Below, piece by piece: positions 52,352 to 61,119 of a stretch of 64,000 nt of DNA; position 1 is the first letter of the stretch, and each line of letters starts with the position of its first letter. The notes under the pieces are model-generated. The model was given only the letters and a program-made list of their open reading frames with translations, was not told the origin of the DNA and did not search any database. Origin of the DNA: Flammeovirgaceae bacterium (GTDB lineage: Bacteria; Bacteroidota; Bacteroidia; Cytophagales; Cyclobacteriaceae); the NCBI GenBank assembly GCA_016709845.1, contig JADJMA010000009.1:1-64000 (forward strand), given 5' to 3'. A program made the translations under genes and the position numbers.

Positions 52352-52424
52352 GAAAATTATTTTGTTTCAACGAAGTTGTCCTAGATGTCAAAATAGTTTA
52401 TGCTAGCGGATTTTTTTTGGCATT

Positions 52425-52557
52425 GCTGGCAACGCTTAGCTATAAGACGTTGCCGGTTTTTGAAAACGCGTCTTTGTCCCAGTTGCCAAACGTATTTTGA
52501 AAGATAATACATTTACTTTAAACTGAACCCGGCAATATTATAGCTGTTGTTAGCTGC
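52425..52557 (-). other. attC-like hairpin site C
   Basis: On the plus strand it begins GCTGGCAAC and ends GTTAGCTGC (133 bp). Paired arms include TTAGCTATAA with TTATAGCTGTT, and GTTGCCGG with CCGGCAAT. On the minus strand its 5' box GCAGCTAAC complements the start (TTAGCCGC) of the gene-less cassette except for one base. Confidence 0.75.
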
Positions 52558-52938
52558 TGACTATTATAACTTATCTCAATACTTTAATCGAAATGTTTCA
52601 GCTAAGGTAATTTCGTCAAAAGTCCAGCGAGTCCGTAGCATTGACTACGAAGCACGTTAATCAAAAGTTCGTAGTCCAAAGTCGGCAAAGGTAATTTTGT
52701 CTCAAGTGCAAAGTCCGAAGTTGCGCGCGTCAGCAACGTCCAATTACATTTACCAGAAAGCTCGTTACTCAAAAGTTCGCAGTCCAAAGTCCGCGAAAGT
52801 TTTCGGCACGCGAAAGTTGAAGTTTAAATGTCACAGTCAACAACGTCAAAGTCTCAGTCCAATTTTACCTATGAAAAATACCTTTGTCAAACGTGAACAA
52901 TGGATTTCTAAAAACCTTGCAGAATCTTTCCAGAGTTT
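52558..52938. repeat. Gene-less cassette with degenerate internal repeats (cassette 4)
   Basis: This 381-base interval between sites C and D has no convincing gene. It holds degenerate direct repeats of the form AAAAGTTCGTAGTCCAAAGT followed by C(G/C)GC(A/G)AAAG, around 52660-52700 and 52765-52800, plus shorter AAAGTCCRMAGT units. The open frames seen here are repeat artefacts. It may be a decayed cassette or a non-coding one. Confidence 0.6.
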
Positions 52939-53072
52939 GCGGCTAACGCTCGGGTTTGTGACGGGCGGGGATTTTGAACCTTCGTCTTGTCCCCGTGACC
53001 GCTGGGAATAAAAATAATAAAACTTAATGAGGACACCGAACCCCCGCCTGGCACAAACCTATTGTTGGCAAC
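52939..53072 (-). other. attC-like hairpin site D
   Basis: On the plus strand it begins GCGGCTAAC and ends GTTGGCAAC (134 bp). Arms include GGGTTTGTGACGGGCGGGG and CCCCCGCCTGGCACAAACC. It would end the cassette carrying the barrel gene at 53186, whose possible start box (GCCAAC on the plus strand near 54208) complements it over seven bases. Confidence 0.75.
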
Positions 53073-53185
53073 AGTTGGGCTTCTTCCGTCATGGTCAGTC
53101 GTCTTTATTAATTTTTAGTTAGTCGATAATTCACAGGCAGCGTGTTGTCAACTGTCAGCGAAACAAAACTTAATTTGAGACTTTT

Positions 53186-53911
53186 TTATAGTCCTTTGTG
53201 CATAGTCCAGAAATTACTTATCGGATATTTTAATCCCGTACTTACACACCAAAAATCACCTTTACTAATTGCTGTCCCTGTCGCTTGGTTTGAGTTGTTT
53301 ACCATGTAGTTGATGTCTAAATGGGTTGTCTTGTTGAACCCTTTATAATAGTTTGTAGAGATTGAAAATAGTAGTGCTTTGAAGAGTTTGACCTCAAAAC
53401 CAATACCTGTTTGTAAGAGAGAAAAATAACGAGTTACATCAGGGTTCTCTGCGTAATTGTAATCTATAGTCGTGGTACTTGATATTTGCTTGCCATAGCC
53501 TAAACCAAAGCCGTACGGTGGATTGATACCAAACGTAAAGCCAACAACAGGAACTAAATAAATTTTGCCTTTGTACAGATTCAAATTAAGTCCGATACGC
53601 ACTGGAATTAACCATGAAGGGTCGCTGCTCGAACTGCCGTAATATGGGATTGTTTTGAAACCAAATCCCTGCTGATAATATTTCATTAACAGCCCTACCT
53701 CAATTAAAAAGTTTTTATTTACTTCCTGTCTTATATTAAAACCTCCTGCTCCGTTAATAAGAGGGATGTTCATCAGATAATCACTATTGTCAGTAATTTT
53801 GTAAATGTCGTTAGCTATTGAAAATTCAAGACCGATATAAGTCTTGTTTTGTCCATAAGCTGAATTTAATAGATAGAATATTGTTGCAGTTGTCAGAGCA
53901 AATTGTTTCAT
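53186..53911 (-). CDS. Outer-membrane beta-barrel protein (possible cassette 5)
   Basis: This intact 241-residue protein has a signal peptide (MKQFALTTATIFYLLNSAYG) and regularly alternating strands ending in aromatic residues (KTYIGLEFSIANDIYKI, FLIEVGLLMKYYQQGFGFK, IPVRIGLNLNLYKGKIYLVP, GIGFEVKLFKALLFSISTN). This indicates a small outer-membrane barrel of the OMP_b-brl type. It lies 114 bases upstream of site D, in the same orientation as the other cassette genes. Function is unknown. Confidence 0.78.
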   Translation of the reverse strand: MKQFALTTATIFYLLNSAYGQNKTYIGLEFSIANDIYKITDNSDYLMNIPLINGAGGFNIRQEVNKNFLIEVGLLMKYYQQGFGFKTIPYYGSSSSDPSWLIPVRIGLNLNLYKGKIYLVPVVGFTFGINPPYGFGLGYGKQISSTTTIDYNYAENPDVTRYFSLLQTGIGFEVKLFKALLFSISTNYYKGFNKTTHLDINYMVNNSNQATGTAISKGDFWCVSTGLKYPISNFWTMHKGL

Positions 53912-54216
53912 CGTCTATTTACTTAGTGTGAGTATTGTCTAACGTTACATCACTAGCAATATTATTACTTACTCTATCTGACAATAATTAATATTTAACC
54001 TGTCGCTGTCAACGAAGCCAGACGAGATGATAGGTAAACTCTTCCTGATCCCCCTCCGTTGGTACGACGGGCGTGTAAGTTCCCGTTGGCCGTTGGCCGT
54101 ATGGCTTTGTCGACGGAGAGTCACACCAGCACTAATTCCCTAAAATTTATGTAAAAACTGCCTTGTTTATCATCACCCAGCCCAATTGGATTCAACTTTC
54201 TTCTTTTGCCAACATC

Positions 54217-54242
54217 CGAATAATCCATATATGGATTATTCG
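54217..54242. repeat. Perfect 26 bp palindrome
   Basis: CGAATAATCCATA is followed directly by its exact reverse complement. It lies in the 526-base gene-less interval 53912-54437, a few bases after GCCAAC (54208-54213), which may be the outer box of a further cassette boundary. Confidence 0.7.
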
Positions 54243-54309
54243 CCTTATAGCAAATCTATGCTAAAAACCTGTTTCATAGCGTGTTAAATGCAATTTTTTT
54301 TAAAAGGGG

Positions 54310-54339
54310 AAGCGTATAATATATGTATACTATACGCTT
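54310..54339. repeat. AT-rich inverted repeat
   Basis: AAGCGTATA and TATACGCTT flank a 12-base AT-rich loop that contains ATATATGTATAC. It is the second hairpin in the gene-less interval. I see no gene or T-rich terminator tail. Confidence 0.6.
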
Positions 54340-54437
54340 ATATATGTGTCGTTAACCCAAGCTGAGCTTTTGTACTAGTCAGCAGAAATACTCAATCCAT
54401 ACAACTTGCCCTGCTAGGTTATGCTTTGTTATATAAA

Positions 54438-55862
54438 TTACTTCCTGTAATCCAATGCCGGTGGCCTATCGCCAATCAAGGATTCATAAATAAAGTTTGG
54501 TCCGGTTTTGCTGCGTAACTCTTTCCAGGCATTATCAATCAACACGGGATTTGTGTAGACATCCAGTATACTTAAGGCAAGTGTTTTGGCGGCCATCATC
54601 ATGCCTTTATGTCCAATGGAAGTTCCATCGGCTGCCACAGCCTGCCAGCTATGGGCGGCAGTACCAGGCACCCAGGTAGCCGTTGATAACCCCGCGGTAG
54701 GTACCACCCAACTCACATCACCCACATCCGTTGATGCAGAACCTGAAGCACTCACTTTAAATTCACCAATGGTGTTCGTGGTTGTTAACGCGGGAACCTC
54801 GTTGGTAAATGTCTTTTGAATTTTAGTTGCAAAATCTTTTTCAGCATCGGTGTAGGTGTAGCCACCTACAGCGCGCAAGTTAGCATCTACCACGCGTGCC
54901 AGAGTTTCGTTTGGTAACAAATCATACACACCACCCATTATCTCCCATTCTACTTTTGTATCCGTTCCTAAAGCTGCCCCTTGGGCTGCACGCGTCAGGC
55001 GCTCCCACATATCTTTTACTTCTGTACGCTTGGGATGTCTTACATAATAATATACTTCCGCGAAAGCGGGCACCACGTTGGGGGCCTCACCACCCTTGGT
55101 GATTACATAATGTATGCGCGCCTCTGGCGTTATGTGTTCGCGCATCATATTCACCATATTATCCATGGCTTCCACGGCATCGAGCGCTGAGCGACCCCGC
55201 TCGGGTGAAGCTGCCGCATGCGAGGCAATACCGTAAAACCGAAACTTACCAGTCTTATTTGCCAGCGAACTTCCCGCGCTCGCATTGTTTTGTGCACCCG
55301 GATGCCAGTGAAACACAACATCAACATCTTTAAATAATCCATCGCGCACCATATAAACTTTTCCTGAGCCTCCTTCTTCCGCTGGTGTTCCATAAAAACG
55401 AATGGTGCCACTTTTTTTATTCGCAACCAACCAATCTTTAACTGCAATGGCGGCTGCAGCCGAAGCGGTACCAAAAAGATTATGACCGCAGGCATGCCCT
55501 GCAGGGCGACCGTCTACTTTTTTTATTTCAGGCACTGCGTCTTGCGAAACTCCGGGCAGCGCATCATATTCACCTAAAATACCTACAACCGGTTTGCCCG
55601 ATCCGTAACTGGCAACAAAAGCAGTAGGCATACCCGCCACTCCTTTTTCGATTTTAAAACCTGCCTGAGAAAGAGTTTCCTGAAGAAGCGCAGAGCTTTT
55701 TGTTTCCTGATAGCCTACTTCGGCATACTCCCAGATTTTACTTGCTATCTGAGTGTATTGATCATAATTCGCATCGATCGATTTAATAACATCTTGCTTT
55801 GTTTTTTGAGCAAAGACTAAAACCGAAGACAATAAAAAGAGCAAAAGGATATAGTACTCCAT
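54438..55862 (-). CDS. M20-family amidohydrolase (AbgB-like), exported
   Basis: This intact 474-residue metallopeptidase begins with a signal peptide (MEYYILLLFLLSSVLVFAQ). The M20D features are ILGEYDALPGVSQDAV, GHACGHNLFGTASAAAAIAV with the metal-bridging residues, GTPAEEGGSGKVYMVRDGLF, FHWHPGAQNNAS and ASTDVGDVSWVVPTAG. The lid domain lies around SHAAASPERGRSALDAVEAM. AbgB-like enzymes hydrolyse amides such as p-aminobenzoyl-glutamate. The exported form suggests use of an external amide. The leader between 55863 and 55928 holds no terminator that I can see. Confidence 0.92.
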   Translation of the reverse strand: MEYYILLLFLLSSVLVFAQKTKQDVIKSIDANYDQYTQIASKIWEYAEVGYQETKSSALLQETLSQAGFKIEKGVAGMPTAFVASYGSGKPVVGILGEYDALPGVSQDAVPEIKKVDGRPAGHACGHNLFGTASAAAAIAVKDWLVANKKSGTIRFYGTPAEEGGSGKVYMVRDGLFKDVDVVFHWHPGAQNNASAGSSLANKTGKFRFYGIASHAAASPERGRSALDAVEAMDNMVNMMREHITPEARIHYVITKGGEAPNVVPAFAEVYYYVRHPKRTEVKDMWERLTRAAQGAALGTDTKVEWEIMGGVYDLLPNETLARVVDANLRAVGGYTYTDAEKDFATKIQKTFTNEVPALTTTNTIGEFKVSASGSASTDVGDVSWVVPTAGLSTATWVPGTAAHSWQAVAADGTSIGHKGMMMAAKTLALSILDVYTNPVLIDNAWKELRSKTGPNFIYESLIGDRPPALDYRK

Positions 55863-55928
55863 AGCTAATAGATTTGAAGTAAATGTAAAAATTTCTTCGG
55901 ATGAAGAAATTTTCTTTTGATCAGCGGA

Positions 55929-57256
55929 TTACGAAGTGGTTGACAAGTCGATTTTTGCCGAAGTCCTTAAGGTTTCTGAATGTTGGCTAATGTCCAGACC
56001 TAATCGTTCATCTTCCGGTGAAACCCGCAGATTAGTAATCCAGCCTGTAATTTTAAAAATCACATACGACCCGCCAAAAGTAAATACGGATACAATCAAC
56101 AGCGCAAGCATGTGGAATTTGAATGTCTCATAGTGTCCGTACACCAGACCTGCATCTTTGGCAAACACAGCCGTTAAGATCATGCCCACGATACCACCTA
56201 CACCATGACAAGGAAAAACATCTAAGGTATCATCCAACGATGTTTGCTGCTTATAGTAAACAGCCATGTTGCTGACAATCGCGGCAACAAAACCTATAAA
56301 TACACTTTGACCTAAGTTTACAAAACCCGCGGCCGGGGTTATGGCCACCAAACCTACTACAGCACCAATACAGGCGCCCATCGCAGAAATTTTTCTTCCC
56401 ACCAGTGCATCAAACATAACCCATGTGATCATGGCCGAAGCCGAAGCCATGTTGGTTGTTGCGAAAGCCTGAACCGCCAAACCATTCGCGTATAACGCAG
56501 AGCCTGCATTAAAACCAAACCAGCCGAACCAAAGCATGCCAGTACCTAAAATAATAAATGGAATATTGGCCGGATGATGTTGCTTATCCTGCCGCTTGCC
56601 CAAAACATACGCACCGGCCAGCGCAGCAAAGCCAGCCGACATGTGTACTACTGTTCCACCAGCAAAATCCAAGACACCCCACACTCTTAAAAATCCATCC
56701 GGGTGCCATGTCCAATGCGCCAAAGGGCAATAGATGAGCAAAGAAAACAGGCACATAAAAATCAAGTATGAGGTAAACTTTACGCGCTCAGCAAAACTGC
56801 CAGTAATAAGTGCCGGTGTAATGATGGCGAACTTTAATTGAAACAAGGCAAACAATAAAAACGGAAACGTAGGTGCAAACCCTGGTGTGGATTGAGGCCC
56901 ACATTTCTAAATGCAAAGTAGGTTGTTGGGTTCCCAATCAATCCGCCAATACTATCTCCAAAAGCTAAACTGAATCCTACCAAATACCACAACAAACTGA
57001 TAACCCCCAAGGCAATAAAACTTTGCAACATGGTGGAGATTACATTTTTAAAACTCACCATGCCTCCATAAAAAAAAGAAAGTCCCGGGGTCATGAATAA
57101 TACAAAGGCCGTAGCCACAATCATCCACGCGGTATCGGCTTTGTCAATTGTATCGGCTGCTTCGTCAACTGGGTTACTGGCATTAAATAATACAAGAAGT
57201 TGCAGGATAGCCAGAATAGCAAAAATGACAATCCAGCGGGTTTTTGGTTTACTCAT
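55929..57256 (-). CDS. amt: Ammonium transporter, Amt family, one frameshift
   Basis: The first part (start MSKPKTRWIVIFAIL at 57256) has the N-terminal helices and FVLFMTPGLSFFYGGMVSFK with the Amt signature. The frame breaks near 56860-56890 (LNPHQGLHLRF). The second part continues with FALFQLKFAIITPALITGSF, DFAGGTVVHMSAGFAALAGA including the conserved pore His, GFNAGSALYANG and DVFPCHGVGGIVGMILTAVF with the second pore His. The total of about 440 residues and 11 helices is normal. It conducts ammonium or ammonia across the inner membrane. No glnK gene is next to it, unlike in many bacteria. Confidence 0.92.
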
Positions 57257-57656
57257 TGGGAGGTAGATTTTAACCAAATTTCGACTAAACTGATATAAAT
57301 TTTACCCTACCAATGCCATTTTATTACAGTAATCGATTTCGATAGGGTAAAATGTAACCCTTGAAATGAAAATATATACAGTTTTATCTCCTCACACTTG
57401 CTTTTATATCCATTGCAAGACTTAACTTAGGCTCAGTTTGTTGGGTCCGTGCTAAGTCGAGGTTCCTGAATGAATAGCTTGTTTGTAAAACTCTCTTTCA
57501 TTTTCAATGTCAGGGTTTATCCCGATAAGGAAGACCTCGGTAACGAGAGATATAGATTTCCGATTTACCTTTTATCATCATTTAAATTCGTCTTTCATTT
57601 AGCTATAAAATAACTACATGAAAAATCCTTACTTTCCGAAAACCAAATTTCAATCC

Positions 57657-59234
57657 ATGAGAAAGATCCTGTTTATTCTTGGCCTTTGCATAACAACCCT
57701 CCAAGCTCAAGTAACCAAAGCCCCGGAAGTAAAAGAAGGTGATGGCCCTTACACACAATTAATCATTCGCGGAGTGATGTTGATTGATGGTACCGGAGCC
57801 CCTACCGTTGGGCCTATGGATATTGTGGTAAAGCAAAACCGGATTGTAAATATTGTTAGCCTGGGTTTACCCGTCCCGGGAGTTTCCAACGAATCAAGAC
57901 GCCCCAAGTTAGAGGCTGGTGGTAAAGAACTGAATTGCGAAGGCATGTACCTGATGCCCGGCTTTATAGATATGCATGGCCACATTGGTGGTGGCCAGGC
58001 ACCCAGTGCCGAATATGTTTTTAAACTTTGGATGGCACACGGGATAACTACTATCCGCGAGCCCGGTTGCTTTAGTGGCATAGATTGGGTACTGGATGAG
58101 AAAAACAAAAGCAACAAAAATCTGATCACCGCGCCACGCATCAAGGCCTATGTGGGATTTGGATCAGGAAGCAAAGAACCTATCCGCACGCCAGAACAAG
58201 CCCGGGCCTGGGTAAATGAAAATAAAAACAGAGGTGCTGATGGAATAAAGTTTTTTGGCGCTGCCCCTGAAATTATGGATGCTGCTATTCGTGAGAATAA
58301 ACGATTGGGCTTAGGTTCCGCATGCCATCATGCTCAATTAGATGTGGCACGGTGGAATGTTTTCAATTCTGCGAAGGCTGGACTTACTTCTATGGAACAT
58401 TGGTATGGCTTGCCCGAGGCGATGTTAGAGAATTCAACCATTCAAAACTATCCGTTGTCGTACAACTATTCCAACGAGCAGCATCGGTTTGAAGAAGCCG
58501 GTCGCCTTTGGAAACAAGCGGCCGCTCCGTATTCTCCTAAGTGGAATGCATTAATAGATTCTCTGTTAAAATTTAATTTCACCTTAGATCCAACCTTTAA
58601 TATTTACGAGGCAGCCCGCGACTTGCATAAAGCGCGTACACAAGAATGGCACCAAGATTATACGTTACCAAAACGTTGGGCCTACTATCAACCGAACAAA
58701 CAAGCACACGGTTCGTTTTGGTTTAATTGGGGAACCGAGCAAGAAACTGCATGGCGCGAAAATTACAGACTGTGGATGACGTTTGTGAATGAATATAAAA
58801 ATCGCGGAGGCCGCGTAACCGTAGGCACCGACTCCGGATTTATTTTTCAATTATATGGATTCTCTTATGTACGCGAATTGGAATTGTTGCGCGAAGCAGG
58901 ATTTCATCCCTTAGAAATTATTCGTTCGGCAACCTTATATGGTGCGCAGGCATTGGGTATGGATAAAGAAATTGGCTCAGTAGAAATTGGCAAGCTTGCC
59001 GACTTTGCTATTGTAGATCAGAATCCGCTGGAAAATTTACAAGTACTGTACGGTACAGGCGCTATTAAATTAATGGACGACAATACCGTACACCGCGTAG
59101 GCGGTGTAAAGTACACCGTGAAAGATGGTATTGTGTACGATGCCAAAAAATTACTGGCGGATGTAAAGAAAATTGTTGACGATGAAAAAGCGAAAACTGG
59201 TTTTGTATTGAGACAACCGGGTGTGGAAAAATAA
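57657..59234 (+). CDS. Exported amidohydrolase (imidazolonepropionase/prolidase-like)
   Basis: The start at 57657 (MRKILFILGLCITTLQAQ) gives a signal peptide, so the open frame back to 57618 is not used. This 525-residue metal-dependent hydrolase has H107 and H109 (MPGFIDMHGHIGG), a later His in SACHHAQLDVA, and Asp in VGTDSGFIF. The beta-sandwich flanks are IIRGVMLIDGTGAPT and GKLADFAIVDQNPLENL. The amidohydrolase-family subgroup hydrolyses dipeptides or cyclic amides outside the cytoplasm, but the substrate is unknown. The 379-base interval before it has no gene that I can recognise. Confidence 0.88.
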   Translation: MRKILFILGLCITTLQAQVTKAPEVKEGDGPYTQLIIRGVMLIDGTGAPTVGPMDIVVKQNRIVNIVSLGLPVPGVSNESRRPKLEAGGKELNCEGMYLMPGFIDMHGHIGGGQAPSAEYVFKLWMAHGITTIREPGCFSGIDWVLDEKNKSNKNLITAPRIKAYVGFGSGSKEPIRTPEQARAWVNENKNRGADGIKFFGAAPEIMDAAIRENKRLGLGSACHHAQLDVARWNVFNSAKAGLTSMEHWYGLPEAMLENSTIQNYPLSYNYSNEQHRFEEAGRLWKQAAAPYSPKWNALIDSLLKFNFTLDPTFNIYEAARDLHKARTQEWHQDYTLPKRWAYYQPNKQAHGSFWFNWGTEQETAWRENYRLWMTFVNEYKNRGGRVTVGTDSGFIFQLYGFSYVRELELLREAGFHPLEIIRSATLYGAQALGMDKEIGSVEIGKLADFAIVDQNPLENLQVLYGTGAIKLMDDNTVHRVGGVKYTVKDGIVYDAKKLLADVKKIVDDEKAKTGFVLRQPGVEK

Positions 59235-59314
59235 ATTAGAACTATTGACTGCGTCAAACCGCTATTGTTTCACATTCGTAGCGGTCAGACGCCTTGCTGC
59301 TTAATCAACCTATT

Positions 59315-60244
59315 ATGAAATATCTATTTGTACTATTTCTCTTTCTGGGCATGCAGGCGTGTGTGGTAAACAATCCGGAACAGGCAGCGGCCGAAGCCCC
59401 TGAAGTTTATTCGCTATTAGGTCTGGAATATTATGCTCCGGAAGAACACAATCCAAAACTTGATAGCAACCTGGCGGTAGCGAAGAAAAATTTTGAAGCC
59501 GATCCCTCAGAAGAAAATTATATCTGGCTGGGCAGAAGAACCGCTTACCTAACCCATTACAACGAAGCGATCGCAATTTTTAGCGAAGGAATTGAAAAAT
59601 TCCCAAACTCATACAAGCTTTACCGCCATCGTGGGCATCGGTATATTTCTCAACGTAAGTTTGATGCCGCCATTGCCTATTTCAACAAAGCAGCTGAGTT
59701 AATGCAAGGCTTACCGATTGAAATTGAACCAGACGGTCAACCCAATAAAATAAACAAGCCCTTATCTACTACACAATTTAATGTGTGGTATCACTTAGGC
59801 CTCGCACATTATCTAAAAGAAGAATTTGACGAAGCCGAGAAAGCCTATTTACAATGTCTGGCGGTTTCTGATAATGACGATTTGATTACTGCCACGGTCG
59901 ATTGGCTGTATATGACCTATCGTAGAATGGGAAAAGAGGAAGACGCAAAACAAATACTGGAAAGAATAACTCCCAACATGACGATCATTGAAAATGATTC
60001 ATATTTCAAACGACTCAATATGTATAAAGGATTGTTGCCTGTTGATTCCGTTTTAAATGTGAACAGCAACAATGCGGATGTTGACCTGGCACTTGCAACC
60101 CAGGGTTATGGTGTAGGTAATTGGTACTTATGCAATCAGGATACGGCAAATGCCATTTCGATTTATGAAAAGGTTGTTGGTGGCAAGCATTTTTCTGCCT
60201 TTGGCTTTATTGCTTCGGAAGCTGATTTGGCAAGGTTGCGTTAA
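59315..60244 (+). CDS. TPR lipoprotein
   Basis: The start at 59315 (MKYLFVLFLFLGMQACVVN) gives a lipobox with the lipidated cysteine in MQAC. The upstream in-frame ATG at 59294 would disturb the signal. About five TPR-like repeats follow (YIWLGRRTAYLTHYNEAIAI, KLYRHRGHRYISQRKFDAAI, VWYHLGLAHYLKEEFDEAEK), in a total of 309 residues. It is probably an envelope scaffold. It lies 80 bases after the amidohydrolase gene and could be co-transcribed. The partner is unknown. Confidence 0.85.
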   Translation: MKYLFVLFLFLGMQACVVNNPEQAAAEAPEVYSLLGLEYYAPEEHNPKLDSNLAVAKKNFEADPSEENYIWLGRRTAYLTHYNEAIAIFSEGIEKFPNSYKLYRHRGHRYISQRKFDAAIAYFNKAAELMQGLPIEIEPDGQPNKINKPLSTTQFNVWYHLGLAHYLKEEFDEAEKAYLQCLAVSDNDDLITATVDWLYMTYRRMGKEEDAKQILERITPNMTIIENDSYFKRLNMYKGLLPVDSVLNVNSNNADVDLALATQGYGVGNWYLCNQDTANAISIYEKVVGGKHFSAFGFIASEADLARLR

Positions 60245-60270
60245 CGCATTGGCCAAACTCATTTTTATCT

Positions 60271-60278
60271 TAACTTTG
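60271..60278 (+). promoter_or_regulatory. Promoter -7 box of the tRNA-Arg/GIY-YIG array
   Basis: TAACTTTG matches TAnnTTTG, with TTGG at 60249-60252 as a -33 element. It lies upstream of the first truncated tRNA copy, so one transcript would cross the whole array to the complete tRNA. Confidence 0.65.
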
Positions 60279-60306
60279 CGCCTCCTAAACTATCCCTATA
60301 GTTTAT

Positions 60307-60369
60307 GGCCCCGTAGTTCAATGGATAGAATACCTGCCGGCAGGCAGGGAAGTTTCCTAAACTTTTGAT
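60307..60369 (+). repeat. Truncated tRNA-Arg copy 1 with palindrome
   Basis: GGCCCCGTAGTTCAATGGAT then AGAATA equals the tRNA-Arg 5' part. The 16 bases CCTGCCGGCAGGCAGG are inserted at tRNA position 26/27. The anticodon arm GAAGTTTCCTAAACTTT and TGAT follow. The T arm and 3' acceptor are missing. Confidence 0.88.
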
Positions 60370-60373
60370 TAAC

Positions 60374-60613
60374 ATGTTTTCTGTTTACGCAATTAAAAGT
60401 CTGCTTGATGGGAGAATTTATGTTGGATTAACAGCGAATGTGTCAAAGCGATTGATTGAACATAATTCAGGAAAAACAAAATCTACAAAAGGCTACAGAC
60501 CATGGCAATTGATATATACTGAATTACTACCTTCGCGCTTAGAAGCAAGGCTTAAAGAGAAATTTTTAAAGTCTGGGACTGGAAAAGAGTTTCTTAAATC
60601 TTTGGCCCCGTAG
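60374..60613 (+). CDS. Small GIY-YIG endonuclease encoded in a tRNA-Arg repeat unit
   Basis: This complete 79-residue protein is a minimal GIY-YIG nuclease domain: FSVYAIKSLLDGRIYVGLTA holds the GIY...YIG-type pair (VYA...IYVG), SKRLIEHN carries the conserved Arg, and LEARLKEKFLKSGTGKEFLK follows. The family cuts DNA, as in UvrC, SLX1 and homing enzymes. The ATG at 60374 (after the tRNA copy) is preferred over TTG at 60365. The last codons and stop (CCCCGTAG) are the first bases of the next tRNA copy. The gene thus sits in a unit between tRNA fragments. Its activity is inferred from the fold. Confidence 0.87.
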   Translation: MFSVYAIKSLLDGRIYVGLTANVSKRLIEHNSGKTKSTKGYRPWQLIYTELLPSRLEARLKEKFLKSGTGKEFLKSLAP

Positions 60614-60670
60614 TTCAATGGATAGAATACCTGCCTGCCGGCAGGCAGGGAAGTTTCCTAAACTTTTGAT
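60604..60670 (+). repeat. Truncated tRNA-Arg copy 2 with longer palindrome
   Basis: Same layout as copy 1, with the 20-base palindrome CCTGCCTGCCGGCAGGCAGG in the anticodon-arm junction. The GIY-YIG stop codon lies in its first 10 bases. Confidence 0.88.
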
Positions 60671-60674
60671 TAAC

Positions 60675-60863
60675 ATGTTTTCTGTTTACGCAATTAAAAG
60701 TCTGCTTGATGGGAGAATTTATGTTGGATTAACAGCGAATGTGTCAAAGCGATTGATTGAACAAATCAGGAAAAAAACTAAAGGCTACAGACCAGGCTGT
60801 AACGAATTACTACCAGGCAGCTATTTTAAAGTCTGGGACTGGAAAAGAGTTTCTTAAATCTTT
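60675..60863 (+). pseudogene. Damaged second copy of the GIY-YIG gene
   Basis: It begins like the first copy (MFSVYAIKSLLDGRIYVGLT) but loses about 35 bases in several places after KRLIE. The frame then runs to RPGCNELLPGSYFKVWDWKR and stops at 60857, while the nucleotide sequence AAAGAGTTTCTTAAATCTTT of the normal end is still there. The conserved C-terminal part is lost. Confidence 0.75.
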
Positions 60864-61027
60864 GGCCCCGTAGTTCAATGGATAGAATACCTGCCGGCGG
60901 CAGGGAAGTTTCCTAAACTTTTGTAATGTAAAGGGGGGGGGTGGAAACACAAGGCTACAACCAGGCCTGAATTACTAGCGAGGCGGCTAAGGTTTTATCT
61001 GACTGGAAAAGAGTTTCTTAAATCTTT
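60864..61027 (+). repeat. Unit 3 of the array: truncated tRNA-Arg copy and GIY-YIG remnant
   Basis: The tRNA 5' part with insertion CCTGCCGGCGGCAGG ends near 60923. Instead of the start of the nuclease gene there is a run of nine G, then AGGCTACAACCAGGCCTGAA and the normal end GGAAAAGAGTTTCTTAAATC. The unit is 164 bp, mostly decayed. Confidence 0.75.
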
Positions 61028-61119
61028 GGCCCCGTAGTTCAATGGATAGAATACCTGCGGCAGGCAGGAAGTACTAAACTTTTGATTAACATGTTTCCTG
61101 TTTCGCAATTAAAGGAGCT
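61028..61119 (+). repeat. Unit 4 of the array: truncated tRNA-Arg copy and short remnant
   Basis: The tRNA part carries CCTGCGGCAGGCAG and lacks part of the anticodon loop (GAAGTACTAAACTTTT). Only the first bases of the nuclease gene remain (TTAACATGTTTCCTGTTT), followed by AATTAAAGGAGCTT. The unit is 92 bp. Confidence 0.75.

Noticed and set aside
52602..52787. A 61-residue minus-strand reading frame in the gene-less cassette
   Set aside because: Its residues follow the direct repeats of the DNA, and no leader or family feature is visible.
57278..57656. A riboswitch or small RNA in the gap before the exported amidohydrolase
   Set aside because: I saw no conserved riboswitch motif or strong structured element by eye, so nothing is claimed.
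60327..60368. Reading frames through the palindromes (for example MDRIPAGRQG) as proteins
   Set aside because: They translate tRNA fragments and the GC-rich palindrome and have no independent start or coding pattern.
60307..61119. Repeats at 60307-61119 as a CRISPR array
   Set aside because: The repeats are tRNA fragments of 58-67 bases, the spacers are decaying copies of one gene rather than unique sequences, and no cas gene is nearby.
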